In this document: positions 24,894-34,800 of the stretch, piece by piece
How the letters are laid out: each line of letters begins with the position of its first letter
How positions within the stretch are numbered: the stretch's first letter is position 1
Assembly: GCA_031549115.1 (NCBI GenBank)
Contig: JAVBQJ010000078.1
Coordinates: 1 to 64,000, forward strand
DNA: 64,000 nt
DNA from: JAVBQJ01 sp031549115
GTDB lineage: Bacteria > Verrucomicrobiota > Lentisphaeria > Victivallales > Victivallaceae
Direction of reading: 5' to 3'
The notes under the pieces: model-generated
The model's database searches: none
What the model saw: the letters and a program-made list of their open reading frames with translations, nothing else
What the model was told of the DNA's origin: nothing
Made by a program: the position numbers and the translations under genes

Positions 24894-27800
24894 ATGTTTG
24901 CCGAAATTTTCATCAAACGTCCCAAGTTCGCTTTCGTCATCTCGATTGTGACCGCGCTGGTCGGGGTGATCTGTCTGTTCAGGCTGCCGATTGCCGAATA
25001 TCCGGAAATCGCTCCGCCGACCGTGAAAGTCACCGCAATGTATCCAGGCGCCACCTCACAGGTGATCGCCGAAACCGTCGCCAGCGTGATCGAAGAGCAA
25101 GTCAACGGCATTGAAGATCTGCTGTATTTCAAATCCGAGAGCGACAACAACGGCAATTACACCCTGACTCTGACCTTCAAGCCCGGAATCAATTCGGATA
25201 TCGCCCAGGTCAACGTCCAGAACGCGGTGCAGCGTGCCGAAGCGCAGTTGCCCGATACCGTCAAGCAGATCGGCGTGGTCACCAAAAAGCAATCCACCGA
25301 CATGGTGGGAGTGTATGTATTCCGGACCGACGGCAGTAAACTGACCGAACTGGAGTTGGCCAACTACATCCGGATGAACGTCAAGGACCCGTTCGCCCGG
25401 TTGCCCGGCATGGGCTATGTCGAAATCCTCGGCGAACGCAACTACAGCATGCGCATCTGGCTGGATCCGCTGAAAATGGCGGCACTGAAGTTGACTCCCG
25501 AAGTCGTCATTGCCAAAATATCGTCACAGAACAGCGCCGCCGCGCCGGGAACATTGGGCGCCGAGAAGGCCAACCCGTATCTGCAATTGAAGCTGGATGT
25601 CACCGGCCGGCTCCAGACACCGGAGGAGTTCGCCGACATCGTGATCGCCACCGGCGATACCGGCGAACAGATCCGCCTCGGCGACATCGCCCGGCTGGAA
25701 CTCGGCGCCGAACGTTATACCGACGAGGGCTTTTACAACGGCACTTCAAGTGTCGCGATCGCCATTTACCGGCAGGACGGCGCCAACGCGGTCGAGCTGG
25801 TACGCGACACCAACCGGCTGCTGCAGGAACTTCAGACCCGTTTCCCGGCCGGCGTGGAGGCGGGCATCGCTTATGACCCCACGCATTACATCATGGTCAA
25901 CGTCCGGGAAATCGCGGCCACGCTGGTCATAAGTCTGCTGCTGGTAATCGGAATCACCTATGTTTTCCTGCAGGATTGGCGGGCGACGGTAGTACCGGCA
26001 TTGGCGATCCCGGTATCGTTGCTGGGGACTTTTTTCTGCATGGCTCTGCTCGGTTTTTCGATCAACGTCCTGACCATGTTCGGTCTGATTCTGGTCATCG
26101 GTTCCCTGGTCGACAATGCCATTGTCGTGGTCGAAAATACCATGCGGATCATGGCCGACGAGGGGCTCGACGCCCCCGAAGCCACCACCAAGAGCATGCG
26201 GCAGATCACCAGTCCGGTGATTGCGGCGACGCTGGTTTCGGCGGCCATCTACGCCCCGATCGGCTTCTATGGCGGCATTGTCGGAACGATCTATCTGCAA
26301 TTCGCGGTGACGATGTGCATCGCGCTATGCATTTCGGCATTCAATGCCTTGACGTTGAGTCCGGCGTTGTGCGCCATCCTGCTGCGCCCGCCCGTGCCGA
26401 ACCGGCGCAAATTCCTCCTTTTCCGCTGGTTCGACAGCTCGCTCGAAGCCACCAAGCGAGGTTATATCGCCTTTTCCCGTTTCATGATCCGCCGTTTCTA
26501 TCTGACGGTGATTGCGATTGCGGCGGTATTGGCGGCAAATTATTTCCTGCTCGGCGAACTCAAAGGCGGATTTCTACCCGATGAGGACAAGGGGGTGCTG
26601 ATGTGCGAATTGGAGCTGCCGCCGGGCGCTTCGATCGAACGCACGGAAAAAGCCATGCTGCTGTTCAACGACCGAGCCTTGAATACCCCCGGCGTGCGCG
26701 ACATCCTCACCGTGGCCGGTTTTTCGATCATGAGCGGCGCCAGCGAGAATCTCGGTTTCGCCATCGTTTCTCTGGACGACTGGGAGCTGCGCCGGACGCC
26801 GGAGCTGTCGATTGACGCGATCCGCAGCCGGATTATGGCGGAAGGAGCGACGATCCCGCAGGCGCAAGTCCGTGTTTTCCAGCCGCCGGCGATCATGGGA
26901 TTGGGTGTCACCGGCGGCGTAACGCTGGCGTTCCGCACCACCGGCAACGACACACCACAGCAATTCGAGCGGCAAATGGGGAAATTGCTCGGGCTGCTGA
27001 ATAACCAGGACGTCATGCCGGAGGTGATGTATGCATTCAGCGGCTTCAACGCCAGAACGCCGCAACTGTTTCTCGACATCAATCGCCAGAAAGCCGAGGC
27101 GCTCGGCGTGCCGGTCAGCCGAATTTTCACTGCGCTGCAAAGCAATCTGGCATCATTATATGTCAACGACTTCAACTTATATGGATATTCGTTCAAAGTG
27201 AAGATCCAGCTCGACCGGAACGAGCGATCCACCATCGACGACCTCGAAGAACTGATGATTCAGAACGACTACGGCCAGATGGTGCCGTTGACCGCCATTG
27301 CCGATGTCAAGTTGATGCTCGGAGCCCGCAAAATCGAGCGTTTCAACCAGAACATGTCGGCCGGCATCACCGTGATCCCGCTTCCCGGCGCCTCGACCGC
27401 CCGGATCATGAACCGGATTGAAACCCTGGTCGATGACACTTTCCCTGGCGAGTACGCAGTCAGCTGGACCGATATGAGCTATCAGGAACGGAACAACGAC
27501 GGCCGCATCGTGCTGCTGATGACCCTCGCAGTAATCTTCGGGTATCTGTTTCTGGTGGCCCAGTATGAATCCTGGACCATCCCGATGCCGGTGATCCTGT
27601 CGGTCGCGTTCGCCTCCCTCGGCGGAATCGCCGCATTGTACGCAACCGGCATGCTGCTGGATATTTATGCCCAGCTCGGCTTGATCATGCTGATCGGATT
27701 GTGCGCCAAGAGCACCATCCTGATGGTGGAATTCTCGATGCAGGAACGCAGTACCGGCAAATCCATCGCCCGATCCGCCCTCAACGGCGCCAATTACCGC

Positions 27801-28019
27801 TACCGCGCGGTATTGATGACGGCATGGAGCTTCATCATCGGCGTGATGCCGCTGCTGCTCGCTTCCGGCGCCGGCGCCGAAAGCCGCAAAGTCATCGGCA
27901 CCACAACCTTCTGGGGCATGTTGCTTGCCACCCTGGTCGGGGTGGCTTTCATCCCCCCGATGTTCGCCGTCTTCCAGAAAACGCGCGAGGCAGTTAAGTC
28001 GCAAAAGCGGGAGAATTGA
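24894..28019 (+). CDS. RND efflux pump inner-membrane transporter, pump 2
   Basis: 1041 residues from the ATG at 24894, with AAGGAG six bases upstream; the longer GTG frame at 24879 would include the ribosome-binding site itself. Typical start MFAEIFIKRPKFAFVISIV, two porter halves and twelve helices. The proton-relay helix reads LVDNAIVVVEN (about residues 404-407), so the second aspartate of the AcrB pair is asparagine. The later helix reads GLCAKSTILMVEF, keeping lysine but changing the asparagine after it. Such variants exist in other RND families, so it is probably functional with a modified relay. No outer-membrane channel gene follows. Confidence 0.94.
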   Translation: MFAEIFIKRPKFAFVISIVTALVGVICLFRLPIAEYPEIAPPTVKVTAMYPGATSQVIAETVASVIEEQVNGIEDLLYFKSESDNNGNYTLTLTFKPGINSDIAQVNVQNAVQRAEAQLPDTVKQIGVVTKKQSTDMVGVYVFRTDGSKLTELELANYIRMNVKDPFARLPGMGYVEILGERNYSMRIWLDPLKMAALKLTPEVVIAKISSQNSAAAPGTLGAEKANPYLQLKLDVTGRLQTPEEFADIVIATGDTGEQIRLGDIARLELGAERYTDEGFYNGTSSVAIAIYRQDGANAVELVRDTNRLLQELQTRFPAGVEAGIAYDPTHYIMVNVREIAATLVISLLLVIGITYVFLQDWRATVVPALAIPVSLLGTFFCMALLGFSINVLTMFGLILVIGSLVDNAIVVVENTMRIMADEGLDAPEATTKSMRQITSPVIAATLVSAAIYAPIGFYGGIVGTIYLQFAVTMCIALCISAFNALTLSPALCAILLRPPVPNRRKFLLFRWFDSSLEATKRGYIAFSRFMIRRFYLTVIAIAAVLAANYFLLGELKGGFLPDEDKGVLMCELELPPGASIERTEKAMLLFNDRALNTPGVRDILTVAGFSIMSGASENLGFAIVSLDDWELRRTPELSIDAIRSRIMAEGATIPQAQVRVFQPPAIMGLGVTGGVTLAFRTTGNDTPQQFERQMGKLLGLLNNQDVMPEVMYAFSGFNARTPQLFLDINRQKAEALGVPVSRIFTALQSNLASLYVNDFNLYGYSFKVKIQLDRNERSTIDDLEELMIQNDYGQMVPLTAIADVKLMLGARKIERFNQNMSAGITVIPLPGASTARIMNRIETLVDDTFPGEYAVSWTDMSYQERNNDGRIVLLMTLAVIFGYLFLVAQYESWTIPMPVILSVAFASLGGIAALYATGMLLDIYAQLGLIMLIGLCAKSTILMVEFSMQERSTGKSIARSALNGANYRYRAVLMTAWSFIIGVMPLLLASGAGAESRKVIGTTTFWGMLLATLVGVAFIPPMFAVFQKTREAVKSQKREN

Positions 28020-28023
28020 GGGA

Positions 28024-28103
28024 GGGAGAACGTGGGGGACTTCTCGTCCCCCACGCCCCGCAGGCTCGGTCACCGGCCCCTGCCCCTCTGCTGCGGATAT
28101 GGC
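28024..28103 (-). repeat. Dispersed intergenic repeat, family 1, copy B
   Basis: Inverted relative to copies A and C: read on the minus strand it contains GCAGCAGAGG, a GGTGACC block, CCTGCGGGGCG and a perfect 10-bp hairpin (CGTGGGGGAC with GTCCCCCACG, 28031-28055). Lying between convergent genes, the hairpin may also stop transcription. Confidence 0.5.
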
Positions 28104-28123
28104 AGCGCCATAGCCTCCGCAAC

Positions 28124-28861
28124 CTACTTGGAAAGAAAGCGGATCGCCTCGGGGAGTTCGCGGAAGTTGTAGATGATGTAGTCGGCTTCGACGCCGCGGG
28201 ATTTCCAGTCGCCCTGATTGGATTGGAAAAACACGGTTTTCATCCCGGCCTGGTGGGCGCCCCAGACATCGCGGTACATGTCGTTGCCGATGAAGACCGC
28301 CTCTTCCGGTTTGAGTTCCATTTCGGCCAGGGCGAATTCGAACATTCTGGCATCGGGCTTGCGGAAGCCGAAGTCGCTGGAAACGAGCACCGGATCGAAG
28401 TAGTCCGCCAGACCCACACTCTGCAATTCGGGGTGCGCCCACAAGCTCTGGCCGTCGGAGACAGCCGCCAGCATATAGCGCGCTTTCAGGTAATCGAGCA
28501 CTTCGCGGACACCGGGATAAAGCTGCAATTTGGAGCGGGACGCGGCGCGGAAGGTTTCGGCGAGAAAGCCCGGCAGCTGCGCCAGTCTTTCCGGCGGCAG
28601 AGTCCGGGTATACGCCGAACCATAACGGTCGACGATCTCCTGAAAAATCGCCGCCACGTTGAATTCGGGGTGCTCTTCGAAGCTTTCGCGCCGCTGGCGC
28701 TTGTTGATGTCATAAAATTGCCGGCGCAGCTCCTCCGGTTCGATCCGCACCCCCTGATAGTCGAGCAGATTCGCCAGCATCCGGTAAATCTCCCCGGACG
28801 ATTCGTCGGTCCAGATATCCACCACCGTGCCGTTGAGATCGAAAAGCAGTCCCCGGATCAT
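28124..28861 (-). CDS. HAD-superfamily hydrolase (phosphoglycolate phosphatase-like)
   Basis: 245 residues from the ATG at 28861, which overlaps the upstream kinase stop (ATGA). Motif I is FDLNGTVVD (nucleophile Asp; the usual second Asp is Asn), motif II VSDGQS, motif III Lys in FGFRKPD and motif IV GNDMYRDVWGA. A helical cap follows motif I. The Asn in motif I occurs in some HAD enzymes and may alter the phosphatase mechanism. Translational coupling to an APH-like kinase suggests the pair act on one small phosphorylated substrate, but this is inference. Confidence 0.88.
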   Translation of the reverse strand: MIRGLLFDLNGTVVDIWTDESSGEIYRMLANLLDYQGVRIEPEELRRQFYDINKRQRRESFEEHPEFNVAAIFQEIVDRYGSAYTRTLPPERLAQLPGFLAETFRAASRSKLQLYPGVREVLDYLKARYMLAAVSDGQSLWAHPELQSVGLADYFDPVLVSSDFGFRKPDARMFEFALAEMELKPEEAVFIGNDMYRDVWGAHQAGMKTVFFQSNQGDWKSRGVEADYIIYNFRELPEAIRFLSK

Positions 28862-29871
28862 CGTTGCCACCCCCATAAACATTCTTTGGCTTCGTAGACC
28901 AGTTTTTTACGGTAATCCCAGTGCAGCCACCGGTTGCGGGCGATGCGCAGAAAGGTGATGCCCATGTAGAACGGCACCCGGCCGGTCATGGCGCGGAACG
29001 CCTGCTCCCGATCCGGGAAGTGGCACGCATACTCCCACAGGAAGTGGCCGATGAACGGCTGCGCCGCGTAGCGGTTCCCGGTCGCGGCGAGAAAGAAGTG
29101 CGCCAGTTCGCCCGCCAGCCGGCCGGTATCGAATACCCGGTCGTTCCGGCGCAAACGTTCGAGGTCGAAGCTGATCACATGCGGCCCGTCGCCGAAAAGG
29201 AAATTTTCCGGCGTGGCGTCGCCGTGCGTCAGCACCTGGCAATCCTCCCACATCCGCGGTTGTCCTTTCCAGCAATCGCGCAGCCAGTAAAACTCCCCGG
29301 CTTCGTGCCCGGAAATCAGCCGCTCGTTTTCGAGACGGCCGATCAGGCTGTCCATATAATGGCAGTTTTCCTGAAAATTCACCCGGTACGGATTCGCGGT
29401 CCGGTTGTGAAACGACGCCAGAAAATACGCGAGCGCGGTCAATTTGCCGAACAGCAGCGCATCGTCGCGCTGCTGGATCGCCCGGGTAATGATGCGGCTG
29501 AGCAGTTCGCCATTGCAGTATTCGACCATCAGCAGCTGGTTCAGCGACGCGTTGCACCCCAGGGGGCGGGCAATGTAATGCGGACTGCCGGAGAAACCGT
29601 GGCTGCGCATCAGCGCCAGATGGTGGCACTCCCGGGTCAGGCGCCGGGCAGCGACTCCATGGTTGGATTCCCGCGCCGACAGAAAAAATTTCCCGATGGT
29701 TTTCGTCCCGGTGTATTTTTCTTCGTACAAATAGACATCGTTGGAGCCGTTGAGCTTGAACACCCGGTAGACCGGGCGGCGCGACGCGCGCAACTGCGGC
29801 TGAATGTCATAACGCAGATAGCCGTACAGCGAATCCGACTCGGGCAAATGCCCCAGATATTGTATTCCCAT
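28858..29871 (-). CDS. Aminoglycoside-phosphotransferase-like small-molecule kinase
   Basis: 337 residues with the protein-kinase-like fold of the APH/choline kinase family. The N-lobe beta sheet (YRVFKLNGSNDVYLYEEKYTG) and hinge (LMVEYCNGELL) precede the catalytic loop LTHGDATPENFLF (about residues 215-227) and the metal-binding ISFDLERL in place of DFG. Substrate unknown; drug resistance should not be assumed. GAGGAG lies about eleven bases before the ATG. It heads a two-gene unit with the HAD hydrolase. Confidence 0.85.
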   Translation of the reverse strand: MGIQYLGHLPESDSLYGYLRYDIQPQLRASRRPVYRVFKLNGSNDVYLYEEKYTGTKTIGKFFLSARESNHGVAARRLTRECHHLALMRSHGFSGSPHYIARPLGCNASLNQLLMVEYCNGELLSRIITRAIQQRDDALLFGKLTALAYFLASFHNRTANPYRVNFQENCHYMDSLIGRLENERLISGHEAGEFYWLRDCWKGQPRMWEDCQVLTHGDATPENFLFGDGPHVISFDLERLRRNDRVFDTGRLAGELAHFFLAATGNRYAAQPFIGHFLWEYACHFPDREQAFRAMTGRVPFYMGITFLRIARNRWLHWDYRKKLVYEAKECLWGWQR

Positions 29872-30028
29872 TCTGTATTAATCTCCTCATTCATAAAAAG
29901 GTAACCTGATTCTGACAAAATACAAATCTTCTTCCCCGGAAACGCGCAAAAATCACAGCCTTTTCGCTGGAAAACGCCCGCCGCGCCGGTCAGAAAAAAA
30001 AATTTTCGCCAATTTCTCCATTCCACTA

Positions 30029-30057
30029 TTGACTTTTTTTCCAAAGTACACTATAAT
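30029..30057 (+). promoter_or_regulatory. Sigma-70 promoter of the LacI-controlled cluster
   Basis: TTGACT (30029-30034) and TATAAT (30052-30057) are separated by exactly 17 bp, followed directly by a LacI-type palindrome. Confidence 0.85.
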
Positions 30058-30070
30058 GTAAGCAGAACGT

Positions 30071-30088
30071 TGCTGAAACGCTTCAGCA
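30071..30088 (+). promoter_or_regulatory. LacI-family operator
   Basis: TGCTGAAACGCTTCAGCA is a perfect 18-bp palindrome with the AACGCTT-type centre that LacI/GalR proteins bind. It covers the region just after the expected transcription start, so autoregulation by the regulator encoded next is likely. Confidence 0.75.
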
Positions 30089-30122
30089 GAATCAAAAAAT
30101 GCCGTACCGGGAGAAAAAACTC

Positions 30123-31142
30123 ATGGTGACATTGCGGGATGTGGCGAAAGCGGCCGGAACCAGCGTCAGCGCGGTATCCACTGTGTTGAACGGACGCGCC
30201 GAAGCCGGACGCATCGGCGCCGAGCTTCAGAAGCGGATCGAAGTGACCGCCCGCGATCTCGGCTACCGCTGCAACCAGCTGGCACGCTCGATCGCCACCG
30301 GATTGACCCGGACGATCGCGCTGGTCTCCGACGCCGGCGAGCATTGCGAATACTTCTACGAGCTCAATGCCGGTATCCTGGATTCCGCCTCGGCGCACCA
30401 GTACGCGTTAAAGATTTACCTGACCGCCCACCAGTCGCTGGCTTCGATCCTCGAACATCTGGTCGGCGAGCGCACCGGCGGCGTGCTCTTTCACATCGTC
30501 AACCCCGGCTGCGCAACCACGTTGATGAAGGCGCTGGACCGGGAGCAGATCCCCTACGGCGTGGTCAATACCGCGCCGTTCTCCCGGCGCGGCTTCCGGG
30601 TGGATTCCGATGACAGCCCCGGCGTCGAGGCGGCGGTACGACATTTGCACAAGCTCGGGCATCGCCGGATCACCTACTTCGACTACAATCAGGAGGTCGC
30701 CTCCATCTATGCCCGCCGCGAAGGCTACCGGACGGCGATGGAGCAACTTGGACTCATCCCGGATATCATCAGCGCTCTGGAAATGAACGGACCTTACCCC
30801 GAACTGCAGCGACGCTTTTCCGCCCCCGCGGGCACACGGCCGACCGCGGTGGTCGGTTACTCGGACATGCTGGCGCTGAAAGCATTCGGCCATGCCTACG
30901 AGCTGGACTTGAAAGTTCCGGCGGATCTGTCGCTGGTCGGTTTCGCCGGCTTGTCGCTGGCCGATTTTTCGCCGGTGCCGTTGAGCACGGTGAAGCAGCC
31001 ATTTCAGGATATGGGCCGCCGCGGTACCGAATTGTTGCTCGAACGTATCGACCATCCCGAACGGATGGCTGAATTTCATACGGATTTGTTGCCGGTAATG
31101 CTGTCTCCCGGGAAAAGCAGCGCAGCCGCACCGAATCCCTAG
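30123..31142 (+). CDS. LacI-family transcriptional regulator
   Basis: 339 residues from the ATG at 30123 (GGGAG upstream); an ATG at 30099 would add eight residues. The N-terminal helix-turn-helix (VTLRDVAKAAGTSVSAVSTVLNG) and hinge helix (RCNQLARSIATG) are followed by a sugar-binding domain (TIALVSDAGEHCEYFYELNAGI, GGVLFHIVNPG, HRRITYFDYNQ, LSLVGFAGLSLADFSPVPLSTVKQP). A perfect LacI-type operator overlaps its promoter. It opens the pseudopilin-glycosidase cluster and likely derepresses it on binding a sugar. Confidence 0.9.
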   Translation: MVTLRDVAKAAGTSVSAVSTVLNGRAEAGRIGAELQKRIEVTARDLGYRCNQLARSIATGLTRTIALVSDAGEHCEYFYELNAGILDSASAHQYALKIYLTAHQSLASILEHLVGERTGGVLFHIVNPGCATTLMKALDREQIPYGVVNTAPFSRRGFRVDSDDSPGVEAAVRHLHKLGHRRITYFDYNQEVASIYARREGYRTAMEQLGLIPDIISALEMNGPYPELQRRFSAPAGTRPTAVVGYSDMLALKAFGHAYELDLKVPADLSLVGFAGLSLADFSPVPLSTVKQPFQDMGRRGTELLLERIDHPERMAEFHTDLLPVMLSPGKSSAAAPNP

Positions 31143-31176
31143 AGTTCATAAAACACAAACGGAAGGAAGTTGATTC

Positions 31177-31872
31177 ATGAAACGCATTTTCACACTCATT
31201 GAGCTTCTCGTGGTCATTGCTATTATTGCAATTTTAGCCAGCATGCTGCTGCCGGCGCTGTCAAAAGCGCGCGCCGCGGCACAGGCCATCACCTGTACCT
31301 CCAATCTGAAGCAGACGATGCTGGCATTCACCATTTACTCCACCGAGAACAATGAATGGGTCAAAGGCCCCAGTTACGCCAACAACGCTTGGGCCGACTT
31401 GAATGCGGGCGATGCGTTCCTGCATAACCTCACGGAGAACTCCCCCAAAGCAATGTTCTGCCCCGTGGTTCGGCAGAACCCCGATTACCAGATTCAGAGT
31501 CAATTGTACGGCATGGTGTTCGATGTCACCAGTGTGCCGGCGGGAAGCTACTTGACGGCCGACAACGCGACCTATATACGCCTCAGCGTCGGCAATCGGC
31601 CCAGTGATTTCCTGCTTTTCGCCGATTCCTGGTACTCCACCTATGAAATGCAGTATACCGCGGTCATCCCCCACAGCACGGCAATGACCTACAGCATGCG
31701 CCACAACAACAAGGCGAATGCCGCCTTCTCCGATGGACACGTCGAAGCGTGCGCCAAAGACCGGCTTATCGCCGCCTCCGCCCAGGCTGAAATTTATTAC
31801 CTGATGGTATACGCTCACGATATGAACAACCAGCTCGTCGAGCTGGAAGGCATCAACCTGAACCGCAAATAA
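31177..31872 (+). CDS. Type II pseudopilin-like protein (DUF1559-type), copy 2
   Basis: 231 residues. Minimal leader MKRI, then FTLIELLVVIAIIAILAS, MLLPALSKARAAAQAITC and a globular domain ending AAFSDGHVEACAKD. GGAAGGAAG precedes the ATG. It follows the LacI regulator by 34 bp and precedes a large secreted glycosidase by 15 bp, repeating the regulator-pseudopilin-glycosidase order seen at 15.4-19.1 kb on the other strand. Confidence 0.9.
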   Translation: MKRIFTLIELLVVIAIIAILASMLLPALSKARAAAQAITCTSNLKQTMLAFTIYSTENNEWVKGPSYANNAWADLNAGDAFLHNLTENSPKAMFCPVVRQNPDYQIQSQLYGMVFDVTSVPAGSYLTADNATYIRLSVGNRPSDFLLFADSWYSTYEMQYTAVIPHSTAMTYSMRHNNKANAAFSDGHVEACAKDRLIAASAQAEIYYLMVYAHDMNNQLVELEGINLNRK

Positions 31873-31887
31873 CAATAGCATATCATT

Positions 31888-34800
31888 ATGACTAAATTAT
31901 TATCCTTATTATGGTACGTGCCGTTCGTCGCCGGAGCGGCCACCGAACCGATCGCCGCGTTCGACTTCCGCCAGGCGGCAGGCTCACAGGAAATCCGCGA
32001 TCAGAGCGGTCAATTCCGCTGCATCAGCGATTCGGGCGCGTTCGTCGTCGAAAACGATGCCTTGCGGGTGGCGTTCGGAGCGCGCTTCCGCGTTCCCGAA
32101 CTCGGCAGCAAATTGGGCGAGCACTTCTCCATCTCCGCCTGGGTATTGAAAAGTGCGGAGACCCGGATCTACCGGACGCCGTTGGTCAGTTGCGGCTATA
32201 CCGCATCGCACGAAGGCAATGCGCCGGGTAGAAACGAATTTGATTTCCTCTGGCAGATCAACGGCTTCGTACCGGAATTTCAGACTTACGGCGGCGGGTT
32301 GACGGTCAACGCGTCTCCGTATTCCGGCGAATTCTTCTACAGCGATTCCAGCTGGCGGCGTCATCAGGAGGATGAGCCGGTCGCCATGAATCGCTGGCAA
32401 GAGCTCACCTGCGTCTATGACGCCGGGAATATCACGCTCTACGTCGACGGCCGGGCCGTCGCGGCCAAGCCCCGCACCAGTGAACGCGCGCCGCTTCTGG
32501 TCAGCGGTTTCGATCTTTATATCGGCGCGTTGCGCGAAAAAAACGAAGCCGACAACAGTGTCAGCGCCGAGATGCTGATCAATGATCTGCGCTTTTACAA
32601 TCGTGCCCTCACCGCCGCCGAGGTGGCGCAGGATTATGCGCAAAGCCGCTCCCGGTTTCCGGAAACGCCGGTAACCTTGCAGGCGACCCGCGCCTATTTT
32701 TCCGAAGAGATGCGCGATCTGGACGAAGAGATGACCAACCGGCTGCCGCAGACCGCCGCCTTCGCCGCGCAACCGCCGGCCGATCCGTATCCGGCCGATC
32801 ACCGCATCCATGCCGAACTGCGCCGAAACGAAGGTCAGGTCCAGCTTTTCCTGGATGGCAAACCGCTGGCTCCGGTGGCCGCCAATCCGATTCAATTCGA
32901 GCCCGGTTTCTGGACCAGCCAGGAGTTCGTCCGGGACTTCGCCGCGGCGGGTGTCACCATCAATCTCGTCGGGATGCCGGGAATCTGCAGCTGGATCGGC
33001 GAGAACGAATATGACTACAGTGTCATCGACCGGCGTATCCGGGAGGCCATCGCCGCGAGTCCGGAGGCGCGGATCGTACCGGTGATCTTCTCACTGCCGC
33101 CGGTGTGGTTCCACGAGAAATACCCGGATGAGCTGGAGGAGTATTATATTTCCGCCGCCGAGCCGGAACTCGGGAAAACCAAATGGCGCGGTTCCGGCGC
33201 ACCGCTGGGCTCCGACGTCTGGCTGAATTTATCGCTGGATATGCTGCGCGACTTCGTGCGCCATTGCGAAACCAGCGACTACGCCAACCATATCGTCGGC
33301 TATGCGTTTCCGGGTGGAGACGCGGGCGAATGGTACTGGCCGGGACTCTTCACCGGCGGCGGCGGCATCACCGGGTATTCGGCGCCGACGCTGGCGAACT
33401 TCCGCAAATTTTTGCAGCAGAAATACGCCACCGATGCCGCGCTGCAGCAGGCCTGGTCCGATCCGGCAGTCACCCGTACCAATGCCGAAGTGCCGACGCC
33501 GCAGGAACGCCGGGCGACGGAGCGGGGATTTTTCCGCGATCCGGCAGTTGCCCGCAATGTCTATGACTTCCGGCAATTCCTGAACGAGCGCACCTTCTTC
33601 AACTTCAACGAATCCGCCCGGGTGATCCGGGAAGCGGCCGGTTCCGACCGCATCATCATCACCTATTACGGCTATCCGTTGTATTTTGCCGGCCGCAACT
33701 GGACATTGCAGTATGCCGGTCTTCAAAGCAGCCGCGACGCCCTGACCAGCCCTTATATCGACATGATCGCCACGCCGGTCAGTTATCTCAACCGGCGCGG
33801 CGGCCAGGTCGGCGCCAATATCGCGGGCTTTTCCGGCTCCGCGGCATTGCATGGGAAGGTGATTTGCCGCGAGGAGGACATCCGCACCCACTTCTTCCCC
33901 CGCATGGAATTCGGCCGGACCTCCACGTTGTCGGAAACCGTACAGGTGATGAAGCGCGGTTACGGTTACTATCTGACCGACAATTATATGATGTGGTATG
34001 TCTGCCAGGGCGGAAATCATTCCTATCATCAAGAGGATATGATGCGACAGTTCCGGGAATTTCAGCAAATGGCCGACGCGGCCGTGACCGTCGACCGGGA
34101 AGCGGTCGCGGAAGTGGCGCTGATCTTCGACGAAAAGAAAAGCATGGATGCGTTGGCCATCTCCGACAACAACTTCATCACCCGCCACACCTGGGAAACC
34201 TACGAAGCGGCGCATCGGATGGGAACTCCGTTCCGCCTCTATTATCTGGAAGACCTGGCGGAGGACGCCATGCCGGATTACAAGCTTTATGTGTTCCTGA
34301 ACCCCTACCGGATCGAGCCGGCGTTGCTGGCGAAAATCCGCCGGAAAATGGCCCGCAACAACGCGGTCGCGGTCTGGTGCTACGCGCCGGGGTTCATCGG
34401 CGATGCCGGCTTCGACGTCGGCAATATGCGGAACGTATCTGGAATACAGCTCAAAGAGTGCGAACCGGGCGCGTTCACCGTCGCCAACGTCAAATCGCAC
34501 CCCATTACCCGGTACGTCACCGGGCAGCGGAATTTCAGCTGCGATCCGGCGTTTGCCGTCGACGATCCCGATGCCGAAATTCTGGCCGGTTCGGGTACGG
34601 CCGGAACGCTCGCCGTCAAGGGGCAGGACATATACACGCTGGAACCGTTGAGCGGCGGCATGCTGCGCGGACTGGCGGAATATGCCGGTGCCCACATTTA
34701 TCTGGCGCAGGACGATGTGCTCACCGCCAACCGCTCCTACCTGATGCTGATTGCCGATGAGGCCGGAGAGCGTACCATCACGCTTCCGGCCAAGGCCACC

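Noticed and set aside
28858..29871. Antibiotic-resistance aminoglycoside phosphotransferase
   Set aside because: Only the fold-level kinase motifs match. The HAD neighbour and lack of specific resistance motifs make a metabolic kinase more likely.
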